Below, piece after piece: positions 30,821 through 44,241 of a stretch of 64,000 nucleotides of DNA. Position numbers and translations under genes: made by a program. The number at the start of each line of letters is the position of its first letter. Positions within the stretch are counted from its first letter, which is position 1. The stretch is from the NCBI GenBank assembly GCA_023525715.1, contig CM042014.1, forward strand, positions 20,562,063 through 20,626,062, read 5' to 3'. This DNA is from Cichorium intybus. Lineage: Eukaryota > Streptophyta > Magnoliopsida > Asterales > Asteraceae. The notes under the pieces were generated by a model that did no database searches, was not told the origin of the DNA, and saw nothing but the letters and a program-made list of their open reading frames with translations.

Positions 30821-33227
30821 CCCGCGATTTGTGTTTGAATAAAATTAAATATAATTCTCAACTTAGTGTTACTTTAGCTATTGTGATTATTAACTAATTT
30901 AAATATTACTTGTTTTACAATCTTTTTGTATTTTTATCATAATAATTATTTAAAATAACAACCATTCTTTAAGGTAAATTAATAATTTATAAATTTATGT
31001 TACTGTATATTATTATTATCGTCAATTAAGTTCAAAAATAGCTATTATTATTAAGTTAGGTGTTGAAGACTTTTAAAAACCACTTATTATTATTAAAAGT
31101 TATAAAGTTTTAAAATCTATGTAAAAAGTTTGTTTTATTTGTAGTTATATTACATTACGAAATGAACTTTGAATCATCACTAAAAGACCAATTAAAAAGT
31201 TGTGTGTGTTTCGAATCAATATGGTGTACATCTTTAATAAATTATTAGTTACATCAACAATGATGAAACTCAACTGAACAATCATATATGATATTTCAAA
31301 ATAATACTATACATCTTCAATAAATTGTTAGTTAAATGCATTGAACTTTTATTAATATTATAATCCTTCAACTTCTAAATAATATTTATTTAGCATTAAA
31401 ATAGTACAATGAAGAGAGTTTTTCTACTTATGGTGTTTAATTGATACTTAATTAAATATTATTAAAATATTTAAATTGTATTTGGTAAATTAAATAAATG
31501 ATATGATAAGCTAATGTATAGTATTATATTATATTTGAACATTTACGTTAGAATATATCTAACGCCAATAAAACTGTTAATATGTTAGTTCTATCTTTTT
31601 GAATTTTTTTACTATAGCTTATTTTTGTATAATTGTTTGAAATTAAAGTTTCAAACCATATGTTCTAAAATATGATTATAGAATGAATGTGTGAGAAGTT
31701 ATTTGACTATAAGAAATTTGTAGGTGTTTAATGTATTTCATTGTAGGAAATGTATTTATATTTTATTCATTAGTATATAATAGACCAACAATTTAAAAAA
31801 AATACCATATCAATTTTAAAAAAACCATTAGAACTAATAGATTATATGAAACCCTACAAACTCATTATCATAAAGTTAATTATAATATTTATAAGTGTAC
31901 ATGTATTTCTTTATTGATTTATATTAACATATTCACGAAGACTTTGTATTTTTACGAATCAAAATAGTTGAGAAACACAAATGAGTTCTTCTCTAGTTAT
32001 TACAATTTCACGATTGTAGGTTATTATACATATACATTCATTGTTTTATACTGTTGTACATTATTTTTAAGCTTAAGCTCGTGTAACATATATACATATG
32101 AGATGTATTTATTATCAACAAATACTTAGAATGTAATACATCCTAATGTAACTGAGGAATTGAAGGTTTTATGCTTTTTGTTATATTTTCAGAATAATTT
32201 TGTAGGTATCGACACCACAATGCAGATATCAAAATGACAAAATTGTAGGCATCCAACGTGTCTATGTAGCACCCGATGCCTACAAATAAATAGCAATGAC
32301 ACACTTTAGCTTTAATATGAACTTGGGAGGTTCATTGGCAGGAGGCATACTTATACCATCAGTCAAAAGGAACACTTACCCTGTGAAGAGCACTAGTTAG
32401 AATGTACATCTACATTGGCATGTGTCTGTTAAGAGGTACACTTGCCTTGGGAAGATCATTTCCAAGAAGTTACACTTCCATTGAGAGGAGTGGTGGAGGT
32501 CCATTCTACCTAATGTCAAATTGGTTTCTATAGGAGTAGATACAAAACATTTGGAGGCTTGTGGGAATAAACTTAAAAAAATATATAATACCCGATTATA
32601 GAGGTTAGATGTTTTAATTTTAATTAAATTACTAATTTGAGAAGTATTTTTGTAGGTGGTGGTCAAGGAACGTAGATGGTGGTATTACATCAAGTAGAGA
32701 GAAAAAGTGCATGACACTTATTTCTTTAATTGATACCTTAATGTCATATGTATAAAATGTTTGGGGTACATAACGGGATTGAGTTCTTGAAATGATTTTG
32801 GAGAAAAGAGAGAACTTAGGCGATTTTGAAGATCTAATTCATGTTTAAAGAAGTTAGAGTTTATTCTTATTAAAATTGTTTCTTAATCTCACTAAAAATG
32901 ACTCTCTTATTTATCATTCTTCTCTTAATAATGTTTAATTTAAAGTTGATGAGTTTGAATTGGAGAAATCTTCACGAATACCTTTACGAACAATTTCTTA
33001 GGATGAATTGATATTTGTAATGTGCAACAATTCATATTCTAATACCTTATGAGCATTCAGTTAATTTCTAAGGACGAATTAATATTTGAATTCATATTTT
33101 TAATGTGCAACGATTCATGATCATTACCTTATGAGCATTTAGTTGAAGAAAATCAATTCAATTTGTCCATTTAATATTTGAGTTTTCATGTCCTTTTTGA
33201 GTTTTGTTTATGAAGAATCATCATTTC

Positions 33228-33229
<2 letters not shown>
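30821..33229. other. AT-rich sequence with one less AT-rich patch
   Basis: Mostly featureless. Around 32200-32570 the composition rises in GC and imperfect words such as ACACTTACCCTGTGAAGA and ACACTTGCCTTGGGAAGA repeat; no protein is recognisable. It could be a decayed gene fragment. Confidence 0.4.

Positions 33230-33321
<92 letters not shown>
33230..33321. repeat. (TA)n then (CA)n microsatellite
   Basis: About 41 TA and 5 CA units, left border of a Helitron-like 5' piece. Confidence 0.98.
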
Positions 33322-33973
<652 letters not shown>

Positions 33974-36615
33974 TAGGTTATAAATCCGTGAATTTCACGG
34001 TATAATTAAAAAATGTATTAAATAAGATAAATAATATCAATATTTAAAAATATAAAATTGTCGCCTACGAGTTTTGTTTTGTTTTTTATATTTCATGTTT
34101 ATTAAAAAATGTGTAAAATAAAACGGAAAATATCAATATTTAAAAAAATAAAATTGTCGTTTATGAGTTTTGTTTATTTTGATATTTCATGTTCATTTTG
34201 TGAAATATTGATTATTTTATAAGATAGTATGAGATCTATCAAAATAAATTATAGGATAGCATAAGTTTTTATATATTTTAAATATTGCATCGGTAATTAG
34301 GTTATTCTTTTCTATTTGAGATGAATTAGTATTAACAAAATTTTGCTTTGGTGATTTTCTTTTATGAAATTTAAACTTTTAGGAAATATAGATTTTTTTG
34401 GCGTCTATATAAATGAAACCATTATATTATAGAGGCGCTTTGATGAAGTACTTTATGCAGTATCGTTTATCAATAAAAGCCAAGCAATATGGATCTTTGA
34501 GCCATCCAATATTTTATAACCGGTGAAATCGTTTGGTGTAAATTATTTTGGATTTTTTCGAAATGTCACATTTTATTAGTTTCTTTAGATGTGATGTAAA
34601 AAATCACCTAAATGAATACGTAAAAAAAGACTGCTACCAGTAACTTTCAAATGCATCATTCCAATTTTACCCTTTGCACTTGCTAATTAAAATGTCTCCA
34701 TTAAAAATTTCCCCCAGACCCAGGAAATGGCTTTCATCGGCAATTTCAGAAACAAAAAGAAATCCCCAAAATATCCTTTAAAAAAAGTCTATCCATACCA
34801 CTTGCATAATGAAAAGATACACCTTTACTTAGATAAAAACACCATCCCATTTAAAACTATTTTTTTCCTAATCCTTATCCCCGAATTTACCAATACACAA
34901 ACCCATTAGCACAAAAATACCCTCCATCCACAGTCTCTTACAAATTCACCTGAAAAGCAACATTTTTTATTCATTTTTCTTTAAAGATGGAAAATAACAG
35001 TGGACCAAAATTGCAAAATAAAGTAAACAAAAATTCAAAGAGAAAAACAAAATTAAAAGGGAACTTTCATGTTACTATAGAATCAAGACAATAACTTTCA
35101 TGTTTCACACATTCTTCATTTGTATCAAACTACTCACCATAAACAAAAGTTATATTTTCCATAAAAATTAAAAACAAAATATTATTAATAGAATTTCACC
35201 AGCTATACATTAAATATTATTACTATTCCGCCTCCCTCCTGACAATGAAGAACATTTAAAAGTTCCATATTATCTTTTCTATGTATTGTTGTAGTTTGAC
35301 TATATGACCCTGTAGCAATAATCCCTGCATGACTTGATACCTGTATGCAAGGTAAAACTTCATTCTTAGTGAAATACCCAAAATACCCTTGTAATTAACC
35401 CCTACTGACCCGACTGTCCTTACTTGTTTCCTTGAACGGTTGACTATTGTTCAAAGTCTACCAGGGAGATGAATATCAAATATTCTAATGGATTTGTTGT
35501 ATCCGAAAAATATTTTGAATGAAATAATATATTATAGTTATAGTAGTGTACTTCCATTTCTTACAGTTAAATGAAAGAAATAACAACATCACCTTCAACT
35601 AAACATGTTATATTAGTAATGTGTTAATAAGAAATTAAATTCAGTAGTCATGTACTTAAGTTTAGAGAGTACAATGAAATACCTGTCATGTGGTAGTATC
35701 CTAAAGATGAATAGGGTGATCCCTTGTGGTGGTTGTAAACACACAAATACCAGATCTGTAAATACAAATGATTCTAGTTAACTGCTAAATTATGGATTAA
35801 AATACTTGGAGAATTTTATAATGATGAAAACAGAATCCAACATGATGCACCTGAAGCAGACATGTAAGGGTACTAACAATAATCATATATGACTTCCCCC
35901 TCTGTTAAAGCAAGAGTTGCAGTAAATGAATATGTAAATTAGAAGTATGATAAATAAATGAAGATTCAGTTGTCTGCTAAAAAGATAACATGTTGAATAG
36001 AAATTGATTCCAAAATTTAAGGAGAGAATACGTTATTTTGATTTGTTGGGATAATTCACATGAAATTTACAGCTTACAATGCATAAGCTACTAACAAATA
36101 CATCATAAAGCAATATGGCACTAATGGAGTCCAATGGGGTCAAAGTCATAGCACAGTGCAATTTAAGAAACCAAAAGGATTTTATATCCAAGTCGTCATG
36201 ACCAATCAACAAAATTTCTAATCAAGAGCCTGAAACTGTTTATGGACCTAAATTTGAAAACATTTGGGTATATGATTGCACCATCATCAGGCGATTATAC
36301 ACAGGAATATAATAAAGTTCAAATACCAGAACATCGAACAAAAGAGAGGGACGATATTTTACCTTGTGTGTTTAGATGGTGAATAAAACCCATTAAGAGA
36401 GATGATGCTCAAAGTTTCTAAAATGTAGGGTTTAAAACCCAAGGCTAGCTGTAATTTGACAATAAATTCGATATTTTTCGGTAGAATAGCATAGCAGGGT
36501 GATGCAGTCGAGTTAAATAAGACGAAGTTGAGGGTCGCCTACCTTAATCAAAGTTTTTGGGAGTAGGATTCAATACTTGGTAAAATTGCACAACAATGAT
36601 AGGGTCATTGGAGCC

Positions 36616-36715
36616 CTAGAAATCCATAACCGTTTCCGTTCTTGAAGGTCTAAGCTCACACGAGTAAGACCATGCCTTCAAGGTGACCAGATCAACATCT
36701 AACTCATCCCCTGGC
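36616..36715 (-). pseudogene. Exon-like frame of unknown origin
   Basis: After a good acceptor on the minus strand (TTTCTATAG at 36716-36724), an open frame reads GDELDVDLVTLKAWSYSCEL and ends at a stop at 36616-36618. Composition looks coding. No family recognised. Confidence 0.3.
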
Positions 36716-36794
36716 CTATAGAAATAATGAGATTAGTTATATAGACATCTAGATGGAACAAAAAAGTAGACAAAAACCTAGTATGAACTTTGCC

Positions 36795-36866
36795 AAGTTC
36801 AGAGAAGAAAAGAAGGAACATGGCGATGGAAGAAACGGCGATAATGAAACCAGAGAGGCTGTAGAA
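36795..36866 (-). pseudogene. Captured fragment of an ERGIC-3/ERV46-like gene
   Basis: The minus-strand frame reads FYSLSGFIIAVSSIAMFLLF followed by FSEL. This closely resembles the N-terminal membrane anchor of the eukaryotic ERGIC-3/ERV46 cargo receptors, where FYSRTLSG precedes a hydrophobic segment ending LLFFSEL. Those proteins recycle between ER and Golgi. Two residues are missing after FYS. Just upstream the frame departs from the family, and after FSEL it does not continue as expected, so one exon-sized piece was captured. The host copy must lie elsewhere. Confidence 0.6.
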
Positions 36867-37037
36867 GTAATTGCAAGATACACTCGAGAAACGAAAAATC
36901 ATGCATCAAAGAAATCCCCTACAACACAATATACAATGATAAACATTGAATCAAAGAACCTCCTGATGGACATAGCTTAATCGAAGCCAGCGTGTTCGTG
37001 AATCATGATTCGACAAATGAGGAGTTTAGATGTCTGA

Positions 37038-37229
37038 TTATTTAGGGTTATAAGTGGGATGAGGCGGATTAGGGCTTGATAAATTGAAATGGAAAGGATT
37101 ATCTTCCTCAGCAATCGCATTATCAAGTCGCTGAATCAGTTCCTGATTTGCCGGATCATTAAATAAGAAGGTTGGCAAGTTACCGAATTTTATGCAGTTC
37201 TTTGGAAAAGGGTATAAAGGGAATAGGTA
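37038..37229 (-). pseudogene. Exon-like frame without start codon
   Basis: A 63-codon open frame on the minus strand between stops. It contains NCIKFGNLPTFLFNDPANQE, then LIQRLDNAIAEEDNPFHFNL, and ends PPHPTYNPK. It has balanced composition unlike nearby AT-rich frames, so it may be a captured exon. No family recognised and no ATG. Confidence 0.3.
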
Positions 37230-37417
37230 TTATCAATTTTATGAGCGGGAAAAAAACCGGATGCTTAAAGAAGAGACACGTGGCAATAAATGGTCTTTAA
37301 AATACGCCATGTGGCATTTATAGGCTTCCTTTATTATAAGAGATAGATAAACAAAGCACTTTAATGCCACGTGACATCTTTTTAAAGCCTTTATTCTACA
37401 TGATACTCTAAGTTTAA

Positions 37418-37668
37418 TTCAAAATAAATCATAATAATTCCAATAAACCAGGTTTATCATCTAAATTCAAAATAAATCCTAATAATCCCAATAAATAAAT
37501 CGTGGCATTCAATCTAAATTCAAAATAAATCATAATAATCCCAATAAATCAAGTTTATCATCTAAATTCAAAATAAATCCTAATAATCTCAATAAATAAA
37601 TCGTGGCATTCAATCTAAATTCAAAAAAATCCTAATAATCTCAATAAATCAGGTTTATCCTTTGTAAA
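37418..37668 (+). repeat. Minisatellite with alternating 48- and 53-bp units
   Basis: Five units. All start TTCAAAATAAATC; odd units end in a GGTTTATCATCTAAA-type word, even ones in AATCGTGGCATTCAATCT. The true period is the dimer of about 101 bp. The Helitron fragment at 33322 has one such dimer. Confidence 0.9.
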
Positions 37669-38498
37669 TTTAAATACAAATACGTCTTTCTTTCTTCGTT
37701 TCTCACCCTAATATTTAACTTTGATCTTGCTAATGGTTCGGTTCTCATGTATTTGGTTTATTTATTTTTAGTTTTCCATATAATTGTTTTACTCTGCTTA
37801 TAAGCCTCTTTGTCTCTCACTCTTGACTACTACAGCTAAAAATATTTTATTTTGTTTGTTTTAGTGTTAGGTTTTCAGCAAATCTATTTTACTGGTGAAA
37901 GATTAACCTATGAATATCTTTTATCGATTTATTTTCATGTATGATAAATTGATTTTTTGCTGATATGGTATTAGGTTTTTAACTTGGAGGATTGTCGCCT
38001 TCATCTGGTTATTTTCTTCTGTAATTATATTTTGCTTCTATATTTTTTATTATTCTTTAATGATTGTGGATTCATAGGCAATATGGGCACATGTTTTATT
38101 TGTTTACTTGGTTTTTCAGATGAGAACACCAAACAACAATAATACATTTTCCGCCCATCTCCTTGATAATTATCTATTTTTGTTTGATTTAGGGTGGTTT
38201 TTACTATTTTGTAGAGTGGTCACTGGTTTCATCATGGCATATTCCAAGCACCTTGAAACAGGGCACTGTATGCTCCTCACTATCCTTGCATTGACAAATT
38301 GATCAAACATTTTGTTAATATATTTGGCCAAAGTTTAAATAATATTTTTATGGGTGATTCTATACATACCTCTTACTATCTAATTATACCCCCTGATTTG
38401 ATTTTTTGTCTTTTTGTTCTTTTTTTCTTTTGTCTTTTGTCTATTTTGTTTGTTTTTTGTCTTTTTCTTTTTCTTTTATTTTATTAATAGTATTTGAT

Positions 38499-38525
38499 TT
38501 ATTATTATTATTATTATTATTATTA
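38499..38525. repeat. (TTA)n microsatellite
   Basis: Short trinucleotide tract. Confidence 0.9.
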
Positions 38526-38540
38526 GAAAAACAATAACAA

Positions 38541-39060
38541 TAAATTTACATTTTATAATTTTTACGTTTTAATAACAATAAACAATAATTTTTTTAAAAG
38601 TAATTACGTCAATCGAACGACGTTTATAACTTTATAAAATTATGTCAAATTCTACCAAAACGGTTATGTCAAATTTGAATGAATGTATAAAAATAACAAT
38701 ATAAATAATAATATAATCCAAAGTTTGATCAAATATTACCACTAGGTCGACGGACCAAGAATGACGGGTTCCGGTTAATAATAACATGAATTTCGATTAA
38801 TAAATTTAGCTTTTATAATTTTTACGTTTTAGTAACAATAAACAATAGTTTTTTTTAAGTAATTACAACACAACGAACGACATTTATAATTTTATAAAAT
38901 TATGACAAATTATATCAAAATGGTTATGTCAAATTCGAACGAATGTATAAAAATAACAATATAAATAATAATATAAAGCAAAGTTTGATCCAATATTACG
39001 ACTGGGTCGACGGACCAAGAATGACGGTTTCCGGCTAATAATAACATGAATTTCGATTAC
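38541..39060 (+). repeat. 260-bp tandem duplication
   Basis: 38541-38800 and 38801-39060 are about 90% alike by eye. Both start TAAATTTA, contain GGTCGACGGACCAAGAATGA, and end with ATAACATGAATTTCGATTA. Confidence 0.93.
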
Positions 39061-39776
39061 TTACAAATGGTATAACCCAAATGATTTTATAAAAATAAAT
39101 TTTAATTCAACCACTTGATTTATAAACGACTGACTAAATTCGAACGAATAAAAAAAAGGCATTAGATTATCAATAAACACGATCGGTTATAATTTTATTT
39201 TATAAAGCTATAATAATAATTTAATAATTATAATAATAAAGAAAAAAGACAATAAAAGACGAAATTGATATAAAACAAATCATTTAGTCAAATCAAGGAA
39301 GTATAATATGAAATGGGGGGTAGCTATAGCACAACCCTATTTTTATTCTTTGTGGGTATTTATTTATTGATTAGATATGTTCATGATCTCGCTTATGCAT
39401 TTTTAGTTATTTAGTGTTTATTATCCATGGGTTTTGTAATAATCTTATTCTTATTTGTAAATGTGTAAAGGGTTGTAAAGAAAATGTGATTGAAGACGTA
39501 TAAGGCTACATAGGTTCTTTGACACACTCTTATTGATAGGAAGTTCATTGATTTGCAAAATTTTTATGGGACATTTTTTGAGAATCTTTCTAGATGATTC
39601 GGAAAAAAATTATTTTTTTCGGTTAAAGTTCATTTATGGGACTTAAGGAAAAAAATGATTTTGACATTGAACTTTGCAAAAAGTTTATTATTAGCATCTT
39701 AGTTATAAAAATAACATATTTTTTTTAGTATATAAGTTTTTTTATACGTCAACCGTGTAACACACGGGTTTTAAAC

Positions 39777-39779
<3 letters not shown>

Positions 39780-39869
<90 letters not shown>
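39780..39869. repeat. (TA)n microsatellite
   Basis: About 44 TA units; left border of the modular chain. Confidence 0.98.
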
Positions 39870-39872
<3 letters not shown>

Positions 39873-40229
39873 GATCAGGTGAGGACTCTTCTTAAAGTGA
39901 GGACTCGTGAGGACACCTTAAAAAAATTGAAAAAAAATAAAAAAATATATAACTAATAAAATGGATCATACTACTATATTGGAGAAAAAAATTCAAAAAA
40001 AAACTTTGTATCATTATTTTTTTTTATAATGAAACAATGATCCACAAAATAAAAATTTTTGTGGATCATTACTGTTTCTCAATGATCCAATTTTATTTTC
40101 CAATTTTTTTGGATCATGATATAGTACTATTATCGATTTTATAATTTCTATTTTTTTTATATTTGTTTTCAATTTTTTTAAGGTGTCCTTACGAATCCTT
40201 ACCGAAAAAAGACTCCTCACCGGAACGGG

Positions 40230-40233
<4 letters not shown>
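39870..40233. mobile_element. Family D foldback element, copy 1
   Basis: About 365 bp, nearly a full inverted repeat. One end has GGTGAGGACTCTTCTTAAAG then TGAGGACTCGTGAGGACACC; the other (reversed) has CCGGTGAGGAGTCTTTTTTC then GGACACC. AATGATCC/GGATCATT words recur inside. (TA)n on both sides. Non-coding. Confidence 0.85.

Positions 40234-40265
<32 letters not shown>
40234..40265. repeat. (TA)n microsatellite, interrupted by a Helitron
   Basis: About 16 TA units; the tract resumes as TA at 40757 after the Helitron. Confidence 0.95.
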
Positions 40266-40269
<4 letters not shown>

Positions 40270-40756
40270 TTGTGAGACCCGTGTATTATATGGGATAATA
40301 CAAAAAAATTATTAATTAATAATATTTAAACATTAATAATTTTACATAAGAAATTTGTTTGTGTATCGTGACATCTTGCTTTTGATTTTAACTATTACGA
40401 ATTTGTATTTTGATAAATATAATTGATTATGAGAATGTCACCGGTACTAAAATCATATTCACTATTATGATTGGAATCGTTCTTCAAAATATTATGAAGT
40501 CAATTGTCTCTCTATTGTCTCCAAAATCATTCTACGCATTAAAAAATAATATGATATTAAAAAACAATTAATTTTGAAATTGAATGATAACAATTAATTT
40601 TGAAATTGAATGATAATTAAACCGATCATAAATGAGTTATAAACGTTTCAAACAAATTATTTTTTTTTAAAATTTAAAATTCTATTAAAATGACATATGG
40701 CAAATTCAATGAAGAGATGACATGTGGCTTTTAGTTATTTATTTATTAGGATAGGA
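40266..40756 (-). mobile_element. Short Helitron, copy 1 of a 491-bp family
   Basis: Minus strand. 5' end TCCTATCCTAATAAATAA, 3' end a hairpin CCCATATAATACACGGG, then about nine bases and CTAA before host T. Host bases are A and T inside a TA repeat. A copy about 90% alike lies at 53605-54096. Non-autonomous. Confidence 0.87.
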
Positions 40757-41224
40757 TAGTTAGGATCTTTTGAGAACCAACTTCACCCCGAGAACCCGAG
40801 AACTCCCAAACCGATATTTTTTTTCTAAAAACCGACCCCATACGCCTCTTAGACGCTCAAAATGGGCCCGGGACGCTGAAATTTTTTCCGAAAAATGACT
40901 TTTTTTTGAAAAATTTGTACATGTACAACCTTTTTTCTGTGCACTTTTTTTCAAGTTTTTTTATGGATGCCTTTCTAACACATATTTAAGACATTTTGTA
41001 AAAAAAAATCGAAAAAAAAATGAACGTATAAAAAAGTTTGTACATGTACAAAAATTTTTTTGCACATGTACAAATTTTTCAAAATAAAAAATAAAAAAGT
41101 CGTTTTTTTCGGAATTTTTTTTCCGAATAGGTTTATATTTGAGCGTTTTAGAGGCCTCAATTTTTGGTTTTTCGAAAATGACCGTTTGGGAGTTCTCGGG
41201 GTAAAGTTGGTTCTCAAAAGATCT

Positions 41225-41228
<4 letters not shown>
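40757..41228. mobile_element. Family C inverted-repeat element
   Basis: About 472 bp. Left end GTTAGGATCTTTTGAGAACC then AACTTCACCCCGAGAACC; right end reversed GTTAAGATCTTTTGAGAACC then AACTTTACCCCGAGAACT. The perfect palindrome TTGTACATGTACAA occurs near 40915 and 41037, with a variant near 41060. (TA)n follows on the right; on the left the TA tract was split by a Helitron. Non-coding. Confidence 0.83.

Positions 41229-41309
<81 letters not shown>
41229..41309. repeat. (TA)n microsatellite
   Basis: About 40 TA units between elements C and D2. Confidence 0.98.
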
Positions 41310-41311
<2 letters not shown>

Positions 41312-41668
41312 TCCGGTTCCGGTGAGGACTCTTTTTTCGGTGAGGACTCGCGAGGACACCTTTAAAAAATTGAAAAAAAATATAAAAAAAATACAAATTA
41401 TGAAATCGAGAATAGTACTATATCATTATCAAAAAAAATTTGAAAAAAAAATTTGCATCATTGTAAAACGTAATGATCCAATTTTTCTGTTTTTATTTTG
41501 GATCATTATTTCATTATTAAAAAAAATAATGATCGAAAAGTTTTTTTTTTGAATCTTTTTTTTCTCCGATATAGTACTATGATCCATTTTATTATTTATA
41601 TTTTTTTTCAATTTTTTTAAGGTGTTCTCGCAAGTTCTCACTTTAAGAAGAGTTATCACCCGATCCTG

Positions 41669-41669
<1 letters not shown>
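41310..41669. mobile_element. Family D foldback element, copy 2
   Basis: About 360 bp. Starts GGTCCGGTTCCGGTGAGGAC then two more GAGGAC words; the reversed right end starts CAGGATCGGGTGATAACTC. Opposite orientation to copy 1. AATGATCC words inside. (TA)n both sides. Confidence 0.85.

Positions 41670-41712
<43 letters not shown>
41670..41712. repeat. (TA)n microsatellite
   Basis: About 21 TA units between D2 and D3. Confidence 0.98.
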
Positions 41713-41714
<2 letters not shown>

Positions 41715-41991
41715 TTTCCGTTCCAGTGAGGACTCTTTTTTCAGTGAGGTCTCGTAAGGACACCTTAAAAAAATTGAAAAAAAATATAAAAAAAATACAA
41801 ATCTTAAAATTGAGAATAGTACTATATCATGATCCAAAAAAATTGGAAAAAAAAAATTGGATCATTGAGAAACAGTAATGATCCACAAAAAAATTTATTT
41901 TGTGGATCATTGTTTCATTATAAAAAAAATAATGATCCAAAAGTTTTTTTTTTGAATTTTTTTCTCCAATATAGTACTATGATCAATTTTA

Positions 41992-42041
<50 letters not shown>

Positions 42042-42092
42042 TTTTTTCAATTTTTTTTAAGGTGTCCTCACTTTAAGAAGAGTCCTCACCCG

Positions 42093-42096
<4 letters not shown>
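41713..42096. mobile_element. Family D foldback element, copy 3, with internal (TA)n
   Basis: Same orientation as copy 2. Starts ATTTCCGTTCCAGTGAGGAC; the right end ends GAAGAGTCCTCACCCGATTT but lacks the second GAGGACTCG block. An internal ATTATTTATA has grown to (TA)n at 41997-42038. Confidence 0.85.
41997..42038. repeat. (TA)n inside a family D element
   Basis: About 20 TA units where copies 1 and 2 have a short TTATA; expansion after insertion is the simplest reading. Confidence 0.95.

Positions 42097-42136
<40 letters not shown>
42097..42136. repeat. (TA)n microsatellite
   Basis: About 20 TA units between D3 and B. Confidence 0.98.
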
Positions 42137-42138
<2 letters not shown>

Positions 42139-43587
42139 TAAAAGTTCAATAGAGAACCAAAATAAAACAAGGAACCAAGGAACCAATCGTGAGCGTCGGA
42201 ATGCATTTTATCGACGGCCGGAGAAAAGGTTGTAAACTTCTAACTTGGACGCGCATGTAGCGGATCATAACAAAAAACCCACTTCGTTTTTTTTATTTTT
42301 TATTTTTAGAGCTTATTTTTTATCGAAATAAAAAACCGAATATATCAAAATTCATAATTTTTTATTCTCTTTCAATAGACACCCATATCAATATACTAAA
42401 AACGAAAAAAAATATTCAAAATTTTTGTTCAGATTCACAATAGTTAATTAATATGAATCTGAACCATAATAAGTTTCTATAGAAGATTATTCACATGTGA
42501 ATGATCATTGAAATTATATTTTTCAACAATAAGTGATCATTTAATAACAACTCATGTGAATTTAAATAAACTTTTAGATTTGCATTGTGAATTTGACTAA
42601 CTTCATATTGAATTTATGTAATTTCATTTATATTCTTTACAATTTCAACATTTTGATAATGTATAATTTAGTTAACTAAGATTCACAAATTAATTTACTT
42701 AATGTTACACATGAATGATCAAAAATTGTTGAAAAAATCAGGTTCAATGATCATTTATATGTGAATTAATATGTATTAAACTAGAAGCATACTATTTTGA
42801 ACCTTTTGATGATACACAAATGAATTAATTCAGATCCACATACGAATTTGCTTAAAATTCACATATGAATGATAAAAAGTTGTTGAAAAACAGGATACAA
42901 TTATCATTTATATGTGAATTTACATGTCCAAAACAAAAAGCAGTTAAAATTCACAATGTGAATATAAACTGTATTAAATTTGTATGGAAGATATTTCACA
43001 TGTAAATGGTCAATGAATTCAATTTTTTCAATAATTGTTAATCATTCAATAACAACTTATGTAATTTAAAAGTATTTTTAAATTCAGATGTGAATTCAAG
43101 AAAAATCCCTAATGTTTTACTATTGCAATGTTTTAATATCATATACAATTGAATTAACTGAGAGTAATAAATGATTTACTTAAGATTCACATGTGATTTG
43201 TAAAGAATTATTGAAAATTTTGGATAGATTTGTCATTTACATGTGAATGAATATATCTAAAACAATACAGTTCAGTTCAGGTTCACAAGATGAATCTGGA
43301 CGAACTTGAAGTAAAAAAAACAAAAAATTTTGTATATCAATATGGATCTCTATTTATAGAGGATAAAAAATTATGAATTTTGGTATAATTAGATTTTTTT
43401 TTCGAAAAAAGAATAAGCTTAAAAATTAAAAAACATAAAAAACGAAGTGGGTTTTTTGCTATGATCCGCTACATGCGCGTCCAATTAACAATTTTACATC
43501 CTTCTCTCTGGCCGTCGATATTTTGCATTCTGGCCGTAGGATTGGTTCCTTGGTTCCTTGTTTAATTTTGGTTCTCCATTGAACCTA

Positions 43588-43591
<4 letters not shown>
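42137..43591. mobile_element. Family B element with long inverted repeats
   Basis: About 1455 bp with inverted repeats of about 270 bp. Left end AGTTCAATAGAGAACCAAAA then AACAAGGAACCAAGGAACCA; reversed right end GGTTCAATGGAGAACCAAAA then AACAAGGAACCAAGGAACCA. GACGCGCATGTAGCGGATCA lies in both repeats. Inside, the palindrome TTCACATGTGAA (42490-42501) and variants recur with AATGATCA words. No open frame. (TA)n on both sides. Confidence 0.88.

Positions 43592-43668
<77 letters not shown>
43592..43668. repeat. (TA)n microsatellite
   Basis: About 38 TA units between B and a SINE-like unit. Confidence 0.98.
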
Positions 43669-44174
<506 letters not shown>

Positions 44175-44241
44175 TAAATGAAATTTGATGTAACAAAGGA
44201 TCTCTATTATTATCCAATTAATTGAGAAAAATCAATAAAGA

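Larger units (their letters stand above)
37348..39779 (+). mobile_element. Second Helitron-like element with internal repeats
   Basis: Plus orientation. The 3' end reads CCGTGTAACACACGGG (hairpin), then TTTTAAA and CTAC before TATA; CTAC departs from CTRR by one base. The 5' part has the subterminal word GCCACGTGACATC shared with the other Helitrons, but no clean 5' TC, so the 5' end may be eroded. No Rep/helicase. Inside are a minisatellite and a 260-bp duplication. It lies directly next to the 5' end of the minus-strand Helitron. Confidence 0.6.
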
